A model generated the notes under the pieces. It made no database searches and was not told the origin of the DNA. It worked only from the letters and a program-made list of their open reading frames with translations. Shown one piece after another: positions 41,701 through 51,151 of a stretch of 64,000 nucleotides of DNA. Each line of letters begins with the position of its first letter. The first letter of the stretch is position 1. The DNA comes from Rhizobacter sp. Root404 (GTDB lineage Bacteria; Pseudomonadota; Gammaproteobacteria; Burkholderiales; Burkholderiaceae_C), in NCBI RefSeq assembly GCF_001425865.1, contig NZ_LMDS01000004.1, positions 499,515-563,514 on the forward strand. Direction: 5' to 3'. Made by a program: the position numbers and the translations under genes.

Positions 41701-41746
41701 CGGTGTCCGCCGGCCTCGGGAAAGTCCGCAGGGCCGGATCGCTCAA

Positions 41747-41757
41747 TCGTCATACGA
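41747..41757. promoter_or_regulatory. Candidate FadR-type GntR operator (site 2)
   Basis: TCGTCATACGA is a perfect TNGTNNNACNA match and a perfect inverted repeat (ATCGT-CAT-ACGAT, 41746-41758). It lies 46 bases before the binding-protein gene that starts the 7.5-kb sugar operon. Confidence 0.65.
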
Positions 41758-41803
41758 TCACACCATAAGCAACCAAGCCGGCGATGCCGGAGGAGACGAG
41801 CGC

Positions 41804-43195
41804 ATGAAGTTCAGGACCTGGATCGGCGGCCTCATCGCCACAAGTGTCACCGGAGTCGCCCTGCTGGGCGCCGCCCCGGCGATGGCGCAGGAAAAGCTCA
41901 CCGTCTGGTGGGTCAAGGGTTTCTACAAGTCGGAAGACGACGCGCTGTTCGCGGCGATCAAGAAGTTCGAGGCCAAACACCCGAAGATCAAGATCGAGCT
42001 GTCGCAGTATCCGATCCAGGACATGATCCCGAAGACCGTGTCCGCGCTCGATTCCGGCAGCCCGCCGGACGTGGCCTACGCCGACGTGTACGACTTCCAG
42101 GTCACCGCCAAGTGGGCGTACGACGGCAAGCTCGAAGACATCAGCAGCGTGATCGATCCCATCCGCACGCGCTTCGCGCCGAACACGATCGAGACGACCT
42201 TCCTGTACAACGATCAGGCCAAGAAGCGCGCGTACTACGCGTTCCCGATCAAGCAGCAGACCATGCACATCGAGTACTGGATCGACATGCTGGCGGAGGC
42301 GGGCTTCAAGGAGTCGGACATCCCGACCACCTGGAAGGAATACTGGAGCTTCTGGTGCGACAAGGTGCAGCCCGCCTACCGTCAGAAGAGCGGCAGCCGC
42401 GCGTTCGGCATCGGCCAGCCGCTCGGCGTCGACTCCAGCGATTCGTTCTATTCGTTCCTCACGTTCATGGACGCCTACAACGTCAAGCTCGTCAACGACA
42501 GCGGCAAGCTGCTCGTGGACGATCCGAGCGTGCGCCAGGGCCTGATCAACACGCTGACCGACTACACGGCGCCCTACACCAAGGGCTGCTCGCCGCCGTC
42601 GTCGACGAGCTGGAAGGACCCGGACAACAACGTCGCCTTCTTCAACCGGACGACCGTGATGACGCACAACGCGACGATCTCGATCGCCGCCAAGTGGCTC
42701 GACGACATGAACAACGCCACGCTGTCCGAGGCGCAGCGCGCCACCGCGAAGAAGAACTACACCGAGCTGATCCGCACCGCGGGCTTCCCGAGCAAGCCGG
42801 ACGGCAGCAAGATGGTCTACCGCGCGGCCGTGAAGACGGGCGTGGTCTTCAGCCAGGCCAAGAACAAGACGGCCGCCAAGCAGTTCGTCTCGTTCCTGCT
42901 CGAGGAGGCGAACCTGACGCCGTACGTCGAAGGTTCGCTGGGCCGCTGGTTCCCGGTCACCAAGACGGCGCAGGAAAGCCCGTTCTGGAAGGCCGACCCG
43001 CACCGCCTGTCCGTCTACAACCAGTTCAAGGCCGGCACCGTCACGTTCGAATTCACCAAGAACTACAAGTTCACGGTGCTGAACAACGAGAACGTCTGGG
43101 CCAAGGCCGCGAACCGCGTGCTCAACGAGAAGGTGCCGGTCGACAAGGCGGTGGACGAGATGATCGCCCGCATCAAGACGGTGGCCGGGCAGTGA
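41804..43195 (+). CDS. ABC sugar importer, substrate-binding protein (Sec-exported)
   Basis: The product has 463 residues. AGGAG precedes the ATG. The Sec signal peptide is 1-28 (AMAQ). The mature protein is an extracellular solute-binding family 1 protein (MalE/UgpB type): EKLTVWWVKGFYKSEDDALFAAIKKFEAKHP, DVAYADVYDF and SFLLEEANLTPY. It captures a sugar or sugar derivative and delivers it to the two permeases encoded next. The ligand cannot be read, but gluconokinase and ketogluconate-type enzymes in the same operon point to a sugar acid or its precursor. Confidence 0.92.
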   Translation: MKFRTWIGGLIATSVTGVALLGAAPAMAQEKLTVWWVKGFYKSEDDALFAAIKKFEAKHPKIKIELSQYPIQDMIPKTVSALDSGSPPDVAYADVYDFQVTAKWAYDGKLEDISSVIDPIRTRFAPNTIETTFLYNDQAKKRAYYAFPIKQQTMHIEYWIDMLAEAGFKESDIPTTWKEYWSFWCDKVQPAYRQKSGSRAFGIGQPLGVDSSDSFYSFLTFMDAYNVKLVNDSGKLLVDDPSVRQGLINTLTDYTAPYTKGCSPPSSTSWKDPDNNVAFFNRTTVMTHNATISIAAKWLDDMNNATLSEAQRATAKKNYTELIRTAGFPSKPDGSKMVYRAAVKTGVVFSQAKNKTAAKQFVSFLLEEANLTPYVEGSLGRWFPVTKTAQESPFWKADPHRLSVYNQFKAGTVTFEFTKNYKFTVLNNENVWAKAANRVLNEKVPVDKAVDEMIARIKTVAGQ

Positions 43196-43212
43196 CTCTG
43201 GGCTGACAGAAG

Positions 43213-44073
43213 ATGAGTGCCACCCTTTCGGCGGGCGCGACTGCCCCGCGTCGCGCCCCCGATCGGTGGCAGTTCTGGGGCCGCATGCTGGTGCTGCCCT
43301 ATGTGATCGTCTTCCTCGTGTTCGTGCTCTACCCGGTCGGCTACGGCCTGTGGCTGGCGCGGCACCCGCAGAGCTACGTCAAGCTGTTCGAGGACCCGAT
43401 CTTCTTCCGCAGCGTGATCAACACGCTGGTGTTCCTGATCGTCGCGATCAACGTGAAGATGGTCGTCGCGATGATCCTGTCCGGCTTCTTCGTGCAGGAA
43501 CGCTGGTGGATCAAGATCCTGTCGCTGATCTTCATCCTGCCCTGGGCGCTGCCGTCGATCCCGACGATCCTGTCGGTTCGCTTCATGCTGAACCCCGAGT
43601 GGGGCGTGATCAACACGCTGATCTTCAGGCTCACCGGCGCCGACGGCCCGAACTGGCTCAACGACCCGACGCTCGCGCTCGGCCTCGCGATGCTGATGCA
43701 CATCTGGAAGTCGCTGCCATTCTGGACCCTGATCCTGATCGCCGGCCGGCTGGCGATCCCGAAGGAGCAGTACGAGGCCGCGTCGGTCGACGGCGCGACC
43801 AACTGGCAGAAGTTCAAGTTCATCACCTGGCCGTCGATGCGCACGCTCTACGTGACCTCGCTGATCCTGTCGATGATCTGGACGCTCGGCGACTTCAACA
43901 GCGTCTACCTGCTCACCGGCGGCGGCCCGGCCGACCTGACCCACGTGCTCGCGACGCTCGGCATTCGCTACCTGCGGCTGGACCAGGTCGACCTGTCGAT
44001 GGCGTCGATCGTGGTGGCGATGCCGCTGGTGCTGCCGCTCGTGTATTTCATGATGAAGCGGCTCTCGAAGTGA
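43213..44073 (+). CDS. ABC sugar importer, permease 1 (MalF/UgpA type)
   Basis: The product has 286 residues with six predicted membrane helices. The EAA loop that contacts the ATPase reads EQYEAASVDGATNWQKFKFITWP (about 178-200). It is typical of the first permease of CUT1 sugar importers. It forms the membrane pore with the next gene product. It starts 17 bases after the binding-protein gene and 10 bases before permease 2. Confidence 0.92.
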   Translation: MSATLSAGATAPRRAPDRWQFWGRMLVLPYVIVFLVFVLYPVGYGLWLARHPQSYVKLFEDPIFFRSVINTLVFLIVAINVKMVVAMILSGFFVQERWWIKILSLIFILPWALPSIPTILSVRFMLNPEWGVINTLIFRLTGADGPNWLNDPTLALGLAMLMHIWKSLPFWTLILIAGRLAIPKEQYEAASVDGATNWQKFKFITWPSMRTLYVTSLILSMIWTLGDFNSVYLLTGGGPADLTHVLATLGIRYLRLDQVDLSMASIVVAMPLVLPLVYFMMKRLSK

Positions 44074-44083
44074 AGGTGACGCC

Positions 44084-44935
44084 ATGAACGCCAAGACCTG
44101 GAAGGCCGTCACCACCGAGGCCAAGCTGCTGCTGATCGGGATCCCGCTGTTCCTGTGGACCATCATCCCGGTCTACCACCTGTTCCTGTTCGCGATCTCG
44201 CCGAAGGATTCGGCCACCTCCGGCAAGCTGTGGCCCGATCACCCGACGCTGCAGAACTTCGTCACGGTGTTCAAGCGAGAGCACTTCTACCTCGACCACT
44301 TCTGGGTGCAGCTCGGCAACTCGGTGCTGATCGCGGTGTCGGTCGCGGCGATCACGCTGTTCGTCGCGACCTCGGCCGCGTTCGCAATCAGCCGGCTCAA
44401 GGTGCGCGGCGGACGCACGGTGATGAATCTGGCGCTGTTCACCTACTTCATCCCGGCCGCGTTCCTCGCGGTGCCGATGTACAAGACCATGGGGAACTAC
44501 GGGCTGCTGAACAGCCAGTGGGCGCTGATCCTCGCGATGGTGACGATCGCCTCGCCATACTGCATCTGGGTGCTCAAGCAGGCGTCCGACAAGCTGCCCT
44601 ACGAGCTCGATGAAGCCGCGCGCATGGACGGCGCCTCGCCGCTGCAGTTGTTCCGCCTGGTCTACCTGCCGCTGATGGTGCCGTCGCTGGTGGCGGTGGG
44701 CACCTACGCGCTGCTGCTGGCCTGGAACGAATACCTCTACGCGTTCCTGCTGCTGTCCAACGACACCAGCGTGACGCTCGCGGTCGCGCTCGGCAACTTC
44801 CTGTCGGCCGACGATTCGCCGTGGGAACTGCTGATGGCCACCGGCCTGATCTACGCGCTGCCGCCGGCCGCGATCTACTACGCCTTCAAGCGCTACATGG
44901 TCGGCGGCCTGACGGCCGGCGCCGTGAAGAGCTGA
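44084..44935 (+). CDS. ABC sugar importer, permease 2 (MalG/UgpE type)
   Basis: The product has 283 residues with six predicted membrane helices. The EAA loop reads YELDEAARMDGASPLQLFRLVYLPLM (about 176-201), followed by the usual LAWNEYLYAFLLL segment. It pairs with permease 1. It is 34 bases upstream of the ATPase gene in the same operon. Confidence 0.93.
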   Translation: MNAKTWKAVTTEAKLLLIGIPLFLWTIIPVYHLFLFAISPKDSATSGKLWPDHPTLQNFVTVFKREHFYLDHFWVQLGNSVLIAVSVAAITLFVATSAAFAISRLKVRGGRTVMNLALFTYFIPAAFLAVPMYKTMGNYGLLNSQWALILAMVTIASPYCIWVLKQASDKLPYELDEAARMDGASPLQLFRLVYLPLMVPSLVAVGTYALLLAWNEYLYAFLLLSNDTSVTLAVALGNFLSADDSPWELLMATGLIYALPPAAIYYAFKRYMVGGLTAGAVKS

Positions 44936-44969
44936 GCGGGCAATCCCGATCCACGAACGAGAGTTGAGC

Positions 44970-46039
<1,070 letters not shown>

Positions 46040-46043
<4 letters not shown>

Positions 46044-46570
46044 AAACGGTCCCGCTCGTGGTCGTGATGGGCGTCAGCGGCTGCGGCAAGAGCACGGTCG
46101 GCAAACTGCTGGCGCGCCAGCTGCAGGCCGAGTTCCTGGAAGGCGACGACCTGCACCCGCCCCGCAACATCGAGCGCATGGCGGCCGGCATCCCGTTGAC
46201 CGACAACGACCGGCGCGACTGGCTGCTGCAGATCGCCGAGCAGATCGCCGATGCGCGCGCCGGCCGGCACGGCCTGGTCGTCTCGTGCTCGGCGCTGAAG
46301 CGCAGCTACCGCGACATGCTGCGCACCGCGGCGAGCCAGCTCGGCTTCGTCCACCTGCACGCGAGCCGCGAGGAATTGCAGGCGCGCCTGGCGGCACGCC
46401 CGGATCACTTCATGCCCGGCTCGCTGCTCGACAGCCAGCTGCAGACGCTGGAGCCGCCGCAGCCCGACGAGCGCGCGCTGCAGATCGACGCGACCCTGCC
46501 CGCCGCCGACATCGCGAAGCAGGCCGCGGCCTGGCTCGCCCTCCCGTACCCTTCACCGCGCAAACGATGA
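46040..46570 (+). CDS. gntK: Gluconokinase
   Basis: The product has 176 residues, the normal size of GntK/IdnK. The P-loop is GVSGCGKSTVG (11-21). Family motifs are FLEGDDLHPPRNIERMAAGIPLTDNDRRDWL and VVSCSALKRSYRDMLR, plus HFMPGSLLDSQLQTLEPP. It phosphorylates D-gluconate to 6-phosphogluconate, feeding the pentose-phosphate or Entner-Doudoroff route. It overlaps both neighbours by ATGA. Its position after a transporter predicts that gluconate, or something reduced to it, is the operon's intermediate. Confidence 0.94.
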
Positions 46571-47337
46571 TCACGCCCCAGACCTTCCGCCTCGACGGCC
46601 GGCTCGCCCTCGTCACCGGCTCCTCCGCGGGCATCGGCCTCGCGATCGCGCGCGGGCTCGCGCAGGCCGGCGCCGGCGTCGTGCTCAACGGCCGCGGCGC
46701 CGTCAAGCTCGGCGAGACCGCGGTGCAGCTGGCGGCCGAGGGGCTCACGGTGCATGCGCGTGCGTTCGACGTGACCGACCGGGCCGCGGTCGATGCCAGC
46801 ATCGCCGCGATCGAGGCCGAGATCGGCCCGATCGAGATCCTGGTCAACAACGCCGGCATCCAGCGGCGCGCGCCATTCCACGAGTTCGTGCCGGCCGACT
46901 GGGCCGAGCTGATGCGCACCAACCTCGACAGCGTGTTCCACGTCGGCCAGGCGGTCGCGCAGCGCATGGTGCCGCGCCAGCGCGGCCGCATCATCAACAT
47001 CTGCTCGGTGCAAAGCGAACTCGGCCGGCCGGGCATCGCACCGTACACCGCCAGCAAGGGCGCGGTGAAGATGCTGACCAAGGGCATGGCGATCGACCTC
47101 GGCCCGCACGGCATCAACGTCAACGGCATCGGGCCGGGCTACTTCAAGACCGAACTGAACCAGAAGCTGGTCGACGACCCGGCGTTCAGCAGCTGGCTGA
47201 TCAACCGCACGCCGAGCCGGCGCTGGGGCGACGTCGAAGACCTCGCCGGCGCGGCCGTGTTCCTCGCCAGCGACGCTTCGCGCTTCGTCAATGGTCACAT
47301 CCTCTACGTCGACGGCGGTGTGACCGCCACGCTCTGA
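46567..47337 (+). CDS. SDR oxidoreductase, gluconate 5-dehydrogenase-like
   Basis: The product has 256 residues. The cofactor motif is TGSSAGIG (17-24), NNAG is at about 96, the catalytic Ser is in NICSVQSELGRPG and YTASKGAVK has Y160 and K164. The segment IQRRAPFHEFVPADW and the end GHILYVDGGVTATL resemble gluconate 5-dehydrogenase (IdnO/Gno), which interconverts 5-ketogluconate and gluconate. Being coupled to gluconokinase supports this role, but other polyol specificities are possible. Confidence 0.87.
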   Translation: MITPQTFRLDGRLALVTGSSAGIGLAIARGLAQAGAGVVLNGRGAVKLGETAVQLAAEGLTVHARAFDVTDRAAVDASIAAIEAEIGPIEILVNNAGIQRRAPFHEFVPADWAELMRTNLDSVFHVGQAVAQRMVPRQRGRIINICSVQSELGRPGIAPYTASKGAVKMLTKGMAIDLGPHGINVNGIGPGYFKTELNQKLVDDPAFSSWLINRTPSRRWGDVEDLAGAAVFLASDASRFVNGHILYVDGGVTATL

Positions 47338-47348
47338 CCTACACCGCG

Positions 47349-47732
47349 ATGACCACCTTCACCCGAGTCACCTTGTTCACCGACACCGACGGGCGCGCCC
47401 GCTTCCGCGAGCACGAGATCGCGCTTCCCGAAGGCACGCCGAGCTCGATGCTGTCGGCGCTGATGCCCAGCGGCGGCCTGCAGCTGCGGCACAGCCCGGT
47501 CGGCTTCCGCAGCAGCTTCCACGTCACGACGACGCCGCAGTGGGTGTTCATCCTGAGCGGACGGATGGAGATCAACCTGCAGGACGGCAGCGCCCGCGTG
47601 TTCGGGCCGGGGCAGCACTTCTACTCCGACGACACGCTGCCGGCGGGCGCCACCTTCGATCCCGCGCTGCACGGCCACTGGAGCCGCCAGCTCGGCGACG
47701 AGCCCCTTGTCACGGCATTCGTGCGTACATGA
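47349..47732 (+). CDS. Cupin-domain protein
   Basis: The product has 127 residues. A small beta-barrel cupin is suggested by SSFHVTTTPQWVFILSGRMEINLQDGSARVFGPGQHFY, which gives the central strands. Only some of the usual metal-binding His/Glu pattern is visible, so catalysis is uncertain. The DTLPAGATFDPALHGHWS region closes the barrel. In sugar-acid operons such proteins may act as isomerases or sensors; no specific function can be assigned. It overlaps the regulator gene by ATGA. Confidence 0.8.
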   Translation: MTTFTRVTLFTDTDGRARFREHEIALPEGTPSSMLSALMPSGGLQLRHSPVGFRSSFHVTTTPQWVFILSGRMEINLQDGSARVFGPGQHFYSDDTLPAGATFDPALHGHWSRQLGDEPLVTAFVRT

Positions 47733-48490
47733 TCAAGAACGTCCACGGCGGCACCGTCGATCTGCTCGGCGAAGCGATCGTCACCGGTCGCTACCCGGTC
47801 GGCAGTTCGCTGCCGCCGGAGCCGGTGCTGTGCGACGAACTCGGCGTCAGCCGCACCGTGATCCGCGAGGCGGTGAAGTCGCTGATCGCGAAAGGGCTGC
47901 TGGTCACCGGCCCGAAGGTCGGCACGCGCGTGCTGGCCGAGGAGCAGTGGAACTGGTTCGATCCCGACGTCGTCGCGTGGCAATCGCGCGCCGGGTTGTC
48001 GCGCGAGTTCCTGCGCGACCTGCAGGAGCTGCGCCGCCTGGTCGAACCGGCGGCGGTCCGTCTGGCCGCCGAGCGCGCCACGCCGCAGGACATCGCCGAG
48101 ATCGAGGCCGCCTACGCCGGCATGAAGCTGTCGATCGAGGAAGGCGGCGACTACGTCAGCAGCGACCTGCGCTTCCACCAGGGCCTGCTGCGCGCCTGCC
48201 ACAACCGCATGGTCGCGCAGATGAGCAAGGCGCTCGGTGCGTTGCTGCGCACCAGCTTCGAGATCTCCACCTCACGGCCCGACGGGCCGGCGCAATCGCT
48301 GCCGCTGCACCGCGCCGTGCTCGACGCGGTGATCGCGCGTTCGCCGCAGAAGGCCGAGCGCGCGATCATCGTGCTGATCGACGGCGCCAACGAGGACATC
48401 GAGGAGGTGCTGACGACGCGCCGCAAGCTGCCGTCGCTCGGCGCGCCGGCGCCCCGCCTCAAGGCGCGACTCAAGGCCGTCGCCCGCTGA
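47729..48490 (+). CDS. FadR-family GntR transcriptional regulator (first of two)
   Basis: The product has 253 residues. The N-terminal winged helix-turn-helix reads YPVGSSLPPEPVLCDELGVSRTVIREAVKSLIAKGLL. The C-terminal FCD domain (about 95-225) binds a small carboxylic acid, usually through a metal held by Asp/His residues (for example DLRFHQGLLRACHN). It is probably the local repressor of this operon, released by a sugar acid. It may bind the TNGTNNNACNA sites in this region, though a second FadR-type regulator at 53784 is an equal candidate. Confidence 0.9.
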   Translation: MIKNVHGGTVDLLGEAIVTGRYPVGSSLPPEPVLCDELGVSRTVIREAVKSLIAKGLLVTGPKVGTRVLAEEQWNWFDPDVVAWQSRAGLSREFLRDLQELRRLVEPAAVRLAAERATPQDIAEIEAAYAGMKLSIEEGGDYVSSDLRFHQGLLRACHNRMVAQMSKALGALLRTSFEISTSRPDGPAQSLPLHRAVLDAVIARSPQKAERAIIVLIDGANEDIEEVLTTRRKLPSLGAPAPRLKARLKAVAR

Positions 48491-48510
48491 CCCACTTCTG
48501 GAGCTTGTCG

Positions 48511-49332
48511 ATGAAGATGCACAAAGCCCTCTCCGCGATGGCGACCGCCTTCGCGATCGCCGCCACGCTCGGCGCCTGCACCACCACCGCGCCGCCGGCC
48601 GCACGCAGCGCCACGGCGCCGGCCGCACCACCGAAGACCGCGCTGTGGGTCGGCAACAGCTTCTTCTACTACAACAACAGCATGCACGGCCACGTCGGCC
48701 GCCTGCTGGCCGCGGCCAACCCTGGCGAGAAAGGCTACCGCGCGACCTCGGCGACGATCAGCGGCTCGGGCATCAACTGGCACGACCTCGAGGCGCACTT
48801 CAAACCCGGCGGCGTCGGTTCGTACTCGTTCGACGCGAACAACAACGTCGTGTTCAACCAGTTCGACAAGCCGTTCGACGTGGTGATTGTGATGGACTGC
48901 AGCCAGTGCCCGATCCATCCGCAGCTCTCGAAGGTGTTCCATGAGTACGCCGCGAAGAACAGCGCCACCGCGCGCAGGCATGGCGCCGAGCCGGTGTTCT
49001 TCATGTCGTGGGCCTACTCCGACAAACCCGAGATGACAGAGCAGCTCGCCGCCGCCTACCGGAAGGCCGGTGCCGAGAACCGCGCCAAGGTCGTGCCCGC
49101 GGGCCTCGCGTTCGCGCGTTCGATCGCGAAGCGGCCCGACCTGAACCTGTACGAGCCGGACAAGCGCCACCCGAGCCTGATGGGCACCTACCTCGCGGCG
49201 TCGACGGTGCTCGCGTCGGTCTACGGCTTCTCGCCGGTCGGCAACCGCTACACCGCCGGCCTGCCCGCCGACGTGGCCGCACACCTGCAGGCCACCGCGT
49301 GGGAAACGGTCCAGGCGTTCAAGCAGCCCTGA
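48511..49332 (+). CDS. SGNH-hydrolase-like lipoprotein
   Basis: The product has 273 residues. The lipoprotein signal ends at LGAC (Cys about 23), followed by a Pro/Ala/Thr linker. The domain begins TALWVGNSFFYYNN, where S50 is the likely nucleophile of an SGNH/GDSL fold. The distal Asp/His pair may be D217 and H220 in PDKRHPSLMGTYLAAS. A DCSQCP segment lies between. It could be an esterase acting on an acylated or methylated sugar compound at the cell surface. It ends the sugar operon. The family call is from motif reading only. Confidence 0.75.
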   Translation: MKMHKALSAMATAFAIAATLGACTTTAPPAARSATAPAAPPKTALWVGNSFFYYNNSMHGHVGRLLAAANPGEKGYRATSATISGSGINWHDLEAHFKPGGVGSYSFDANNNVVFNQFDKPFDVVIVMDCSQCPIHPQLSKVFHEYAAKNSATARRHGAEPVFFMSWAYSDKPEMTEQLAAAYRKAGAENRAKVVPAGLAFARSIAKRPDLNLYEPDKRHPSLMGTYLAASTVLASVYGFSPVGNRYTAGLPADVAAHLQATAWETVQAFKQP

Positions 49333-49354
49333 ACGCTGGCGGGCGGGGCCCCCG

Positions 49355-50233
49355 CTACTCCTTCACCGACCCCGTCATTCCCGACACGTAGTACTCGACG
49401 AAGAACGAGTAGACGAACGCGACCGGCAGCGAGCCGAGCAGTGCGCCCGCCATCAGCGGGCCCCAGTGGTAGACGTCGCCCTCGACCAGTTCGGTGACCA
49501 CACCGACCGGCACGGTCTTGTTCTCGCTCGACGAGACGAAGGTCAGCGCGTAGATGAACTCGTTCCAGCTCAGCGTGAACGCGAAGATGCCGGCCGAGAT
49601 CAGTCCGGGCACCGCCAGCGGCAGCACGATCTTGATCAGGATCTGCCAGCGCGTGGCGCCGTCGATCAGCGCGCACTCCTCCAGCTCGTACGGGATCGAG
49701 CGGAAGTAGCCCATCAGCAGCCAGGTCGAGAACGGGATCAGGAAGGTCGGGTAGGTCAGGATCAGCGCCATGCGCGAATCGAACAGCCCGAGCTTGACGA
49801 CGATCGCCGCCAGGGGAATGAACAGGATCGACGGCGGCACCAGGTACGCGAGGAAGATCGCACCGCCCGCCGGCTTGGCGCCCTGGAAGCGCAGCCGTTC
49901 GATCGCGTACGCGGCCAGCACCGAGGCGACCAGCGAAACGCCGGTCGAGACCACCGAGACGATCACGGTGTTCCACAGCCAGGCCGGGTACTCGGTGCGG
50001 AACAGCAGCTTCTCGAAGTGCGCGAGCGTCGGCCCGACGATCCAGAACGGGTTGCCGTCGCGCGAGAGCAGTTCGTTGTCCGGCTTGAACGAGGTGATCG
50101 CCATCCAGTAGAACGGGAACAGCAGCACGATCACGAACAGCACGATCGGGATGTAGAGCGTGACCCAGCGCCGCGGCATGGACTGCAGGAAGTCCATCCC
50201 CTGGGAGGCGTCGTTGTTCTTCGAGTTGCTCAT
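49355..50233 (-). CDS. Second ABC sugar importer, permease 2 (MalG/UgpE type)
   Basis: The product has 292 residues with a polar N-terminus and six predicted helices (first about 32-53). The EAA loop reads YELEECALIDGATRWQILIKIVLPLA, followed by FTLSWNEFIYALTFVSS. The start at ATG 50233 overlaps the stop of permease 1 (ATGA). It is the last gene of the minus-strand importer operon and is convergent with the SGNH gene. Confidence 0.93.
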   Translation of the reverse strand: MSNSKNNDASQGMDFLQSMPRRWVTLYIPIVLFVIVLLFPFYWMAITSFKPDNELLSRDGNPFWIVGPTLAHFEKLLFRTEYPAWLWNTVIVSVVSTGVSLVASVLAAYAIERLRFQGAKPAGGAIFLAYLVPPSILFIPLAAIVVKLGLFDSRMALILTYPTFLIPFSTWLLMGYFRSIPYELEECALIDGATRWQILIKIVLPLAVPGLISAGIFAFTLSWNEFIYALTFVSSSENKTVPVGVVTELVEGDVYHWGPLMAGALLGSLPVAFVYSFFVEYYVSGMTGSVKE

Positions 50234-51135
50234 TTGTCGCCGCCTTGCTGCCACGCGCGGCGCTGCAGGCCGAAGTAGCTGAACATGATCGCGGCCAGCA
50301 GGAACGGGACCATCAGCGTGGCGATCGCCGCGCCTTCGGCCAACGCACCGCCAGAGATCGCGCGCTGGAACGCGAGCGTGGCCATCAGGTGGGTCGCGTT
50401 AAGCGGCCCGCCGCGGGTCAGCACGTAGATCAGCTGGAAGTCGGTGAAGGTGAACAGCACCGAGAAGGTCATCACCACCGCGATGATCGGCGTCAGCAGC
50501 GGCAGCGTGATGTGGCGGAACTGCTGCCACGGCGTCGCGCCGTCGATCGCCGACGCCTCGTAGTAGGACGGCGAGATCGTCTGCAGCCCGGCCAGCAGCG
50601 AGATCGCGACGAACGGGATGCCGCGCCAGACGTTCGCGACGATCGTCGAGAAGCGCGCGTTCCACGGGTCGCCGAGGAAATCGATGTACTTGTCGATCAG
50701 GCCGAGCTTGACCAGCACCCAGCTGATGATCGAGAACTGGGCGTCGAAGATCCACCAGAACGCGATCGCCGACAGCGCCGTCGGCACGATCCACGGCAGC
50801 AGCACCACGGCGCGGAAGAAACTCTGGAACGGCAGCCGCTTGTTCAGCAGGATCGCCAGGTACAGGCCGAGCCCGAACTTGGCGATGCTCGCGACCACCG
50901 TGTAGAACAGCGTGTTGAACAGCGCCAGTTGCGTGACGCTGTCGGTGACCAGGAAGCTGAAGTTCTCCAGCCCGATGTACTCGCCCGCGCGGCCGATCTT
51001 GGCGTCGGTGAAGCCGAGCCAGGTCCCCAGTCCCAACGGATAGGTGAGGAACAGCAGCAGCAGCACCGTCGCCGGCAGCATGAACGCCCAGCCGAGCGCA
51101 TTCTTGTTGTTCTGAAAGCGTTCCAGGGCGTTCAT
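50230..51135 (-). CDS. Second ABC sugar importer, permease 1 (MalF/UgpA type)
   Basis: The product has 301 residues with six predicted helices; the N-terminal helix reads ALGWAFMLPATVLLLLFLTYPLG. The EAA loop is PSYYEASAIDGATPWQQFRHITLPLL (about 198-223). It begins 16 bases after the binding-protein gene. It is unlike the first importer's permease in detail, so the two transporters are not a recent tandem duplication. Confidence 0.93.
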   Translation of the reverse strand: MNALERFQNNKNALGWAFMLPATVLLLLFLTYPLGLGTWLGFTDAKIGRAGEYIGLENFSFLVTDSVTQLALFNTLFYTVVASIAKFGLGLYLAILLNKRLPFQSFFRAVVLLPWIVPTALSAIAFWWIFDAQFSIISWVLVKLGLIDKYIDFLGDPWNARFSTIVANVWRGIPFVAISLLAGLQTISPSYYEASAIDGATPWQQFRHITLPLLTPIIAVVMTFSVLFTFTDFQLIYVLTRGGPLNATHLMATLAFQRAISGGALAEGAAIATLMVPFLLAAIMFSYFGLQRRAWQQGGDK

Positions 51136-51151
51136 GCGTCGGGGCTCTGCG

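Noticed and set aside
49343..49355. GC-rich hairpin between the SGNH gene and the second importer
   Set aside because: The stem is only 5 bp of G/C with a 3-base loop, expected by chance in this composition.
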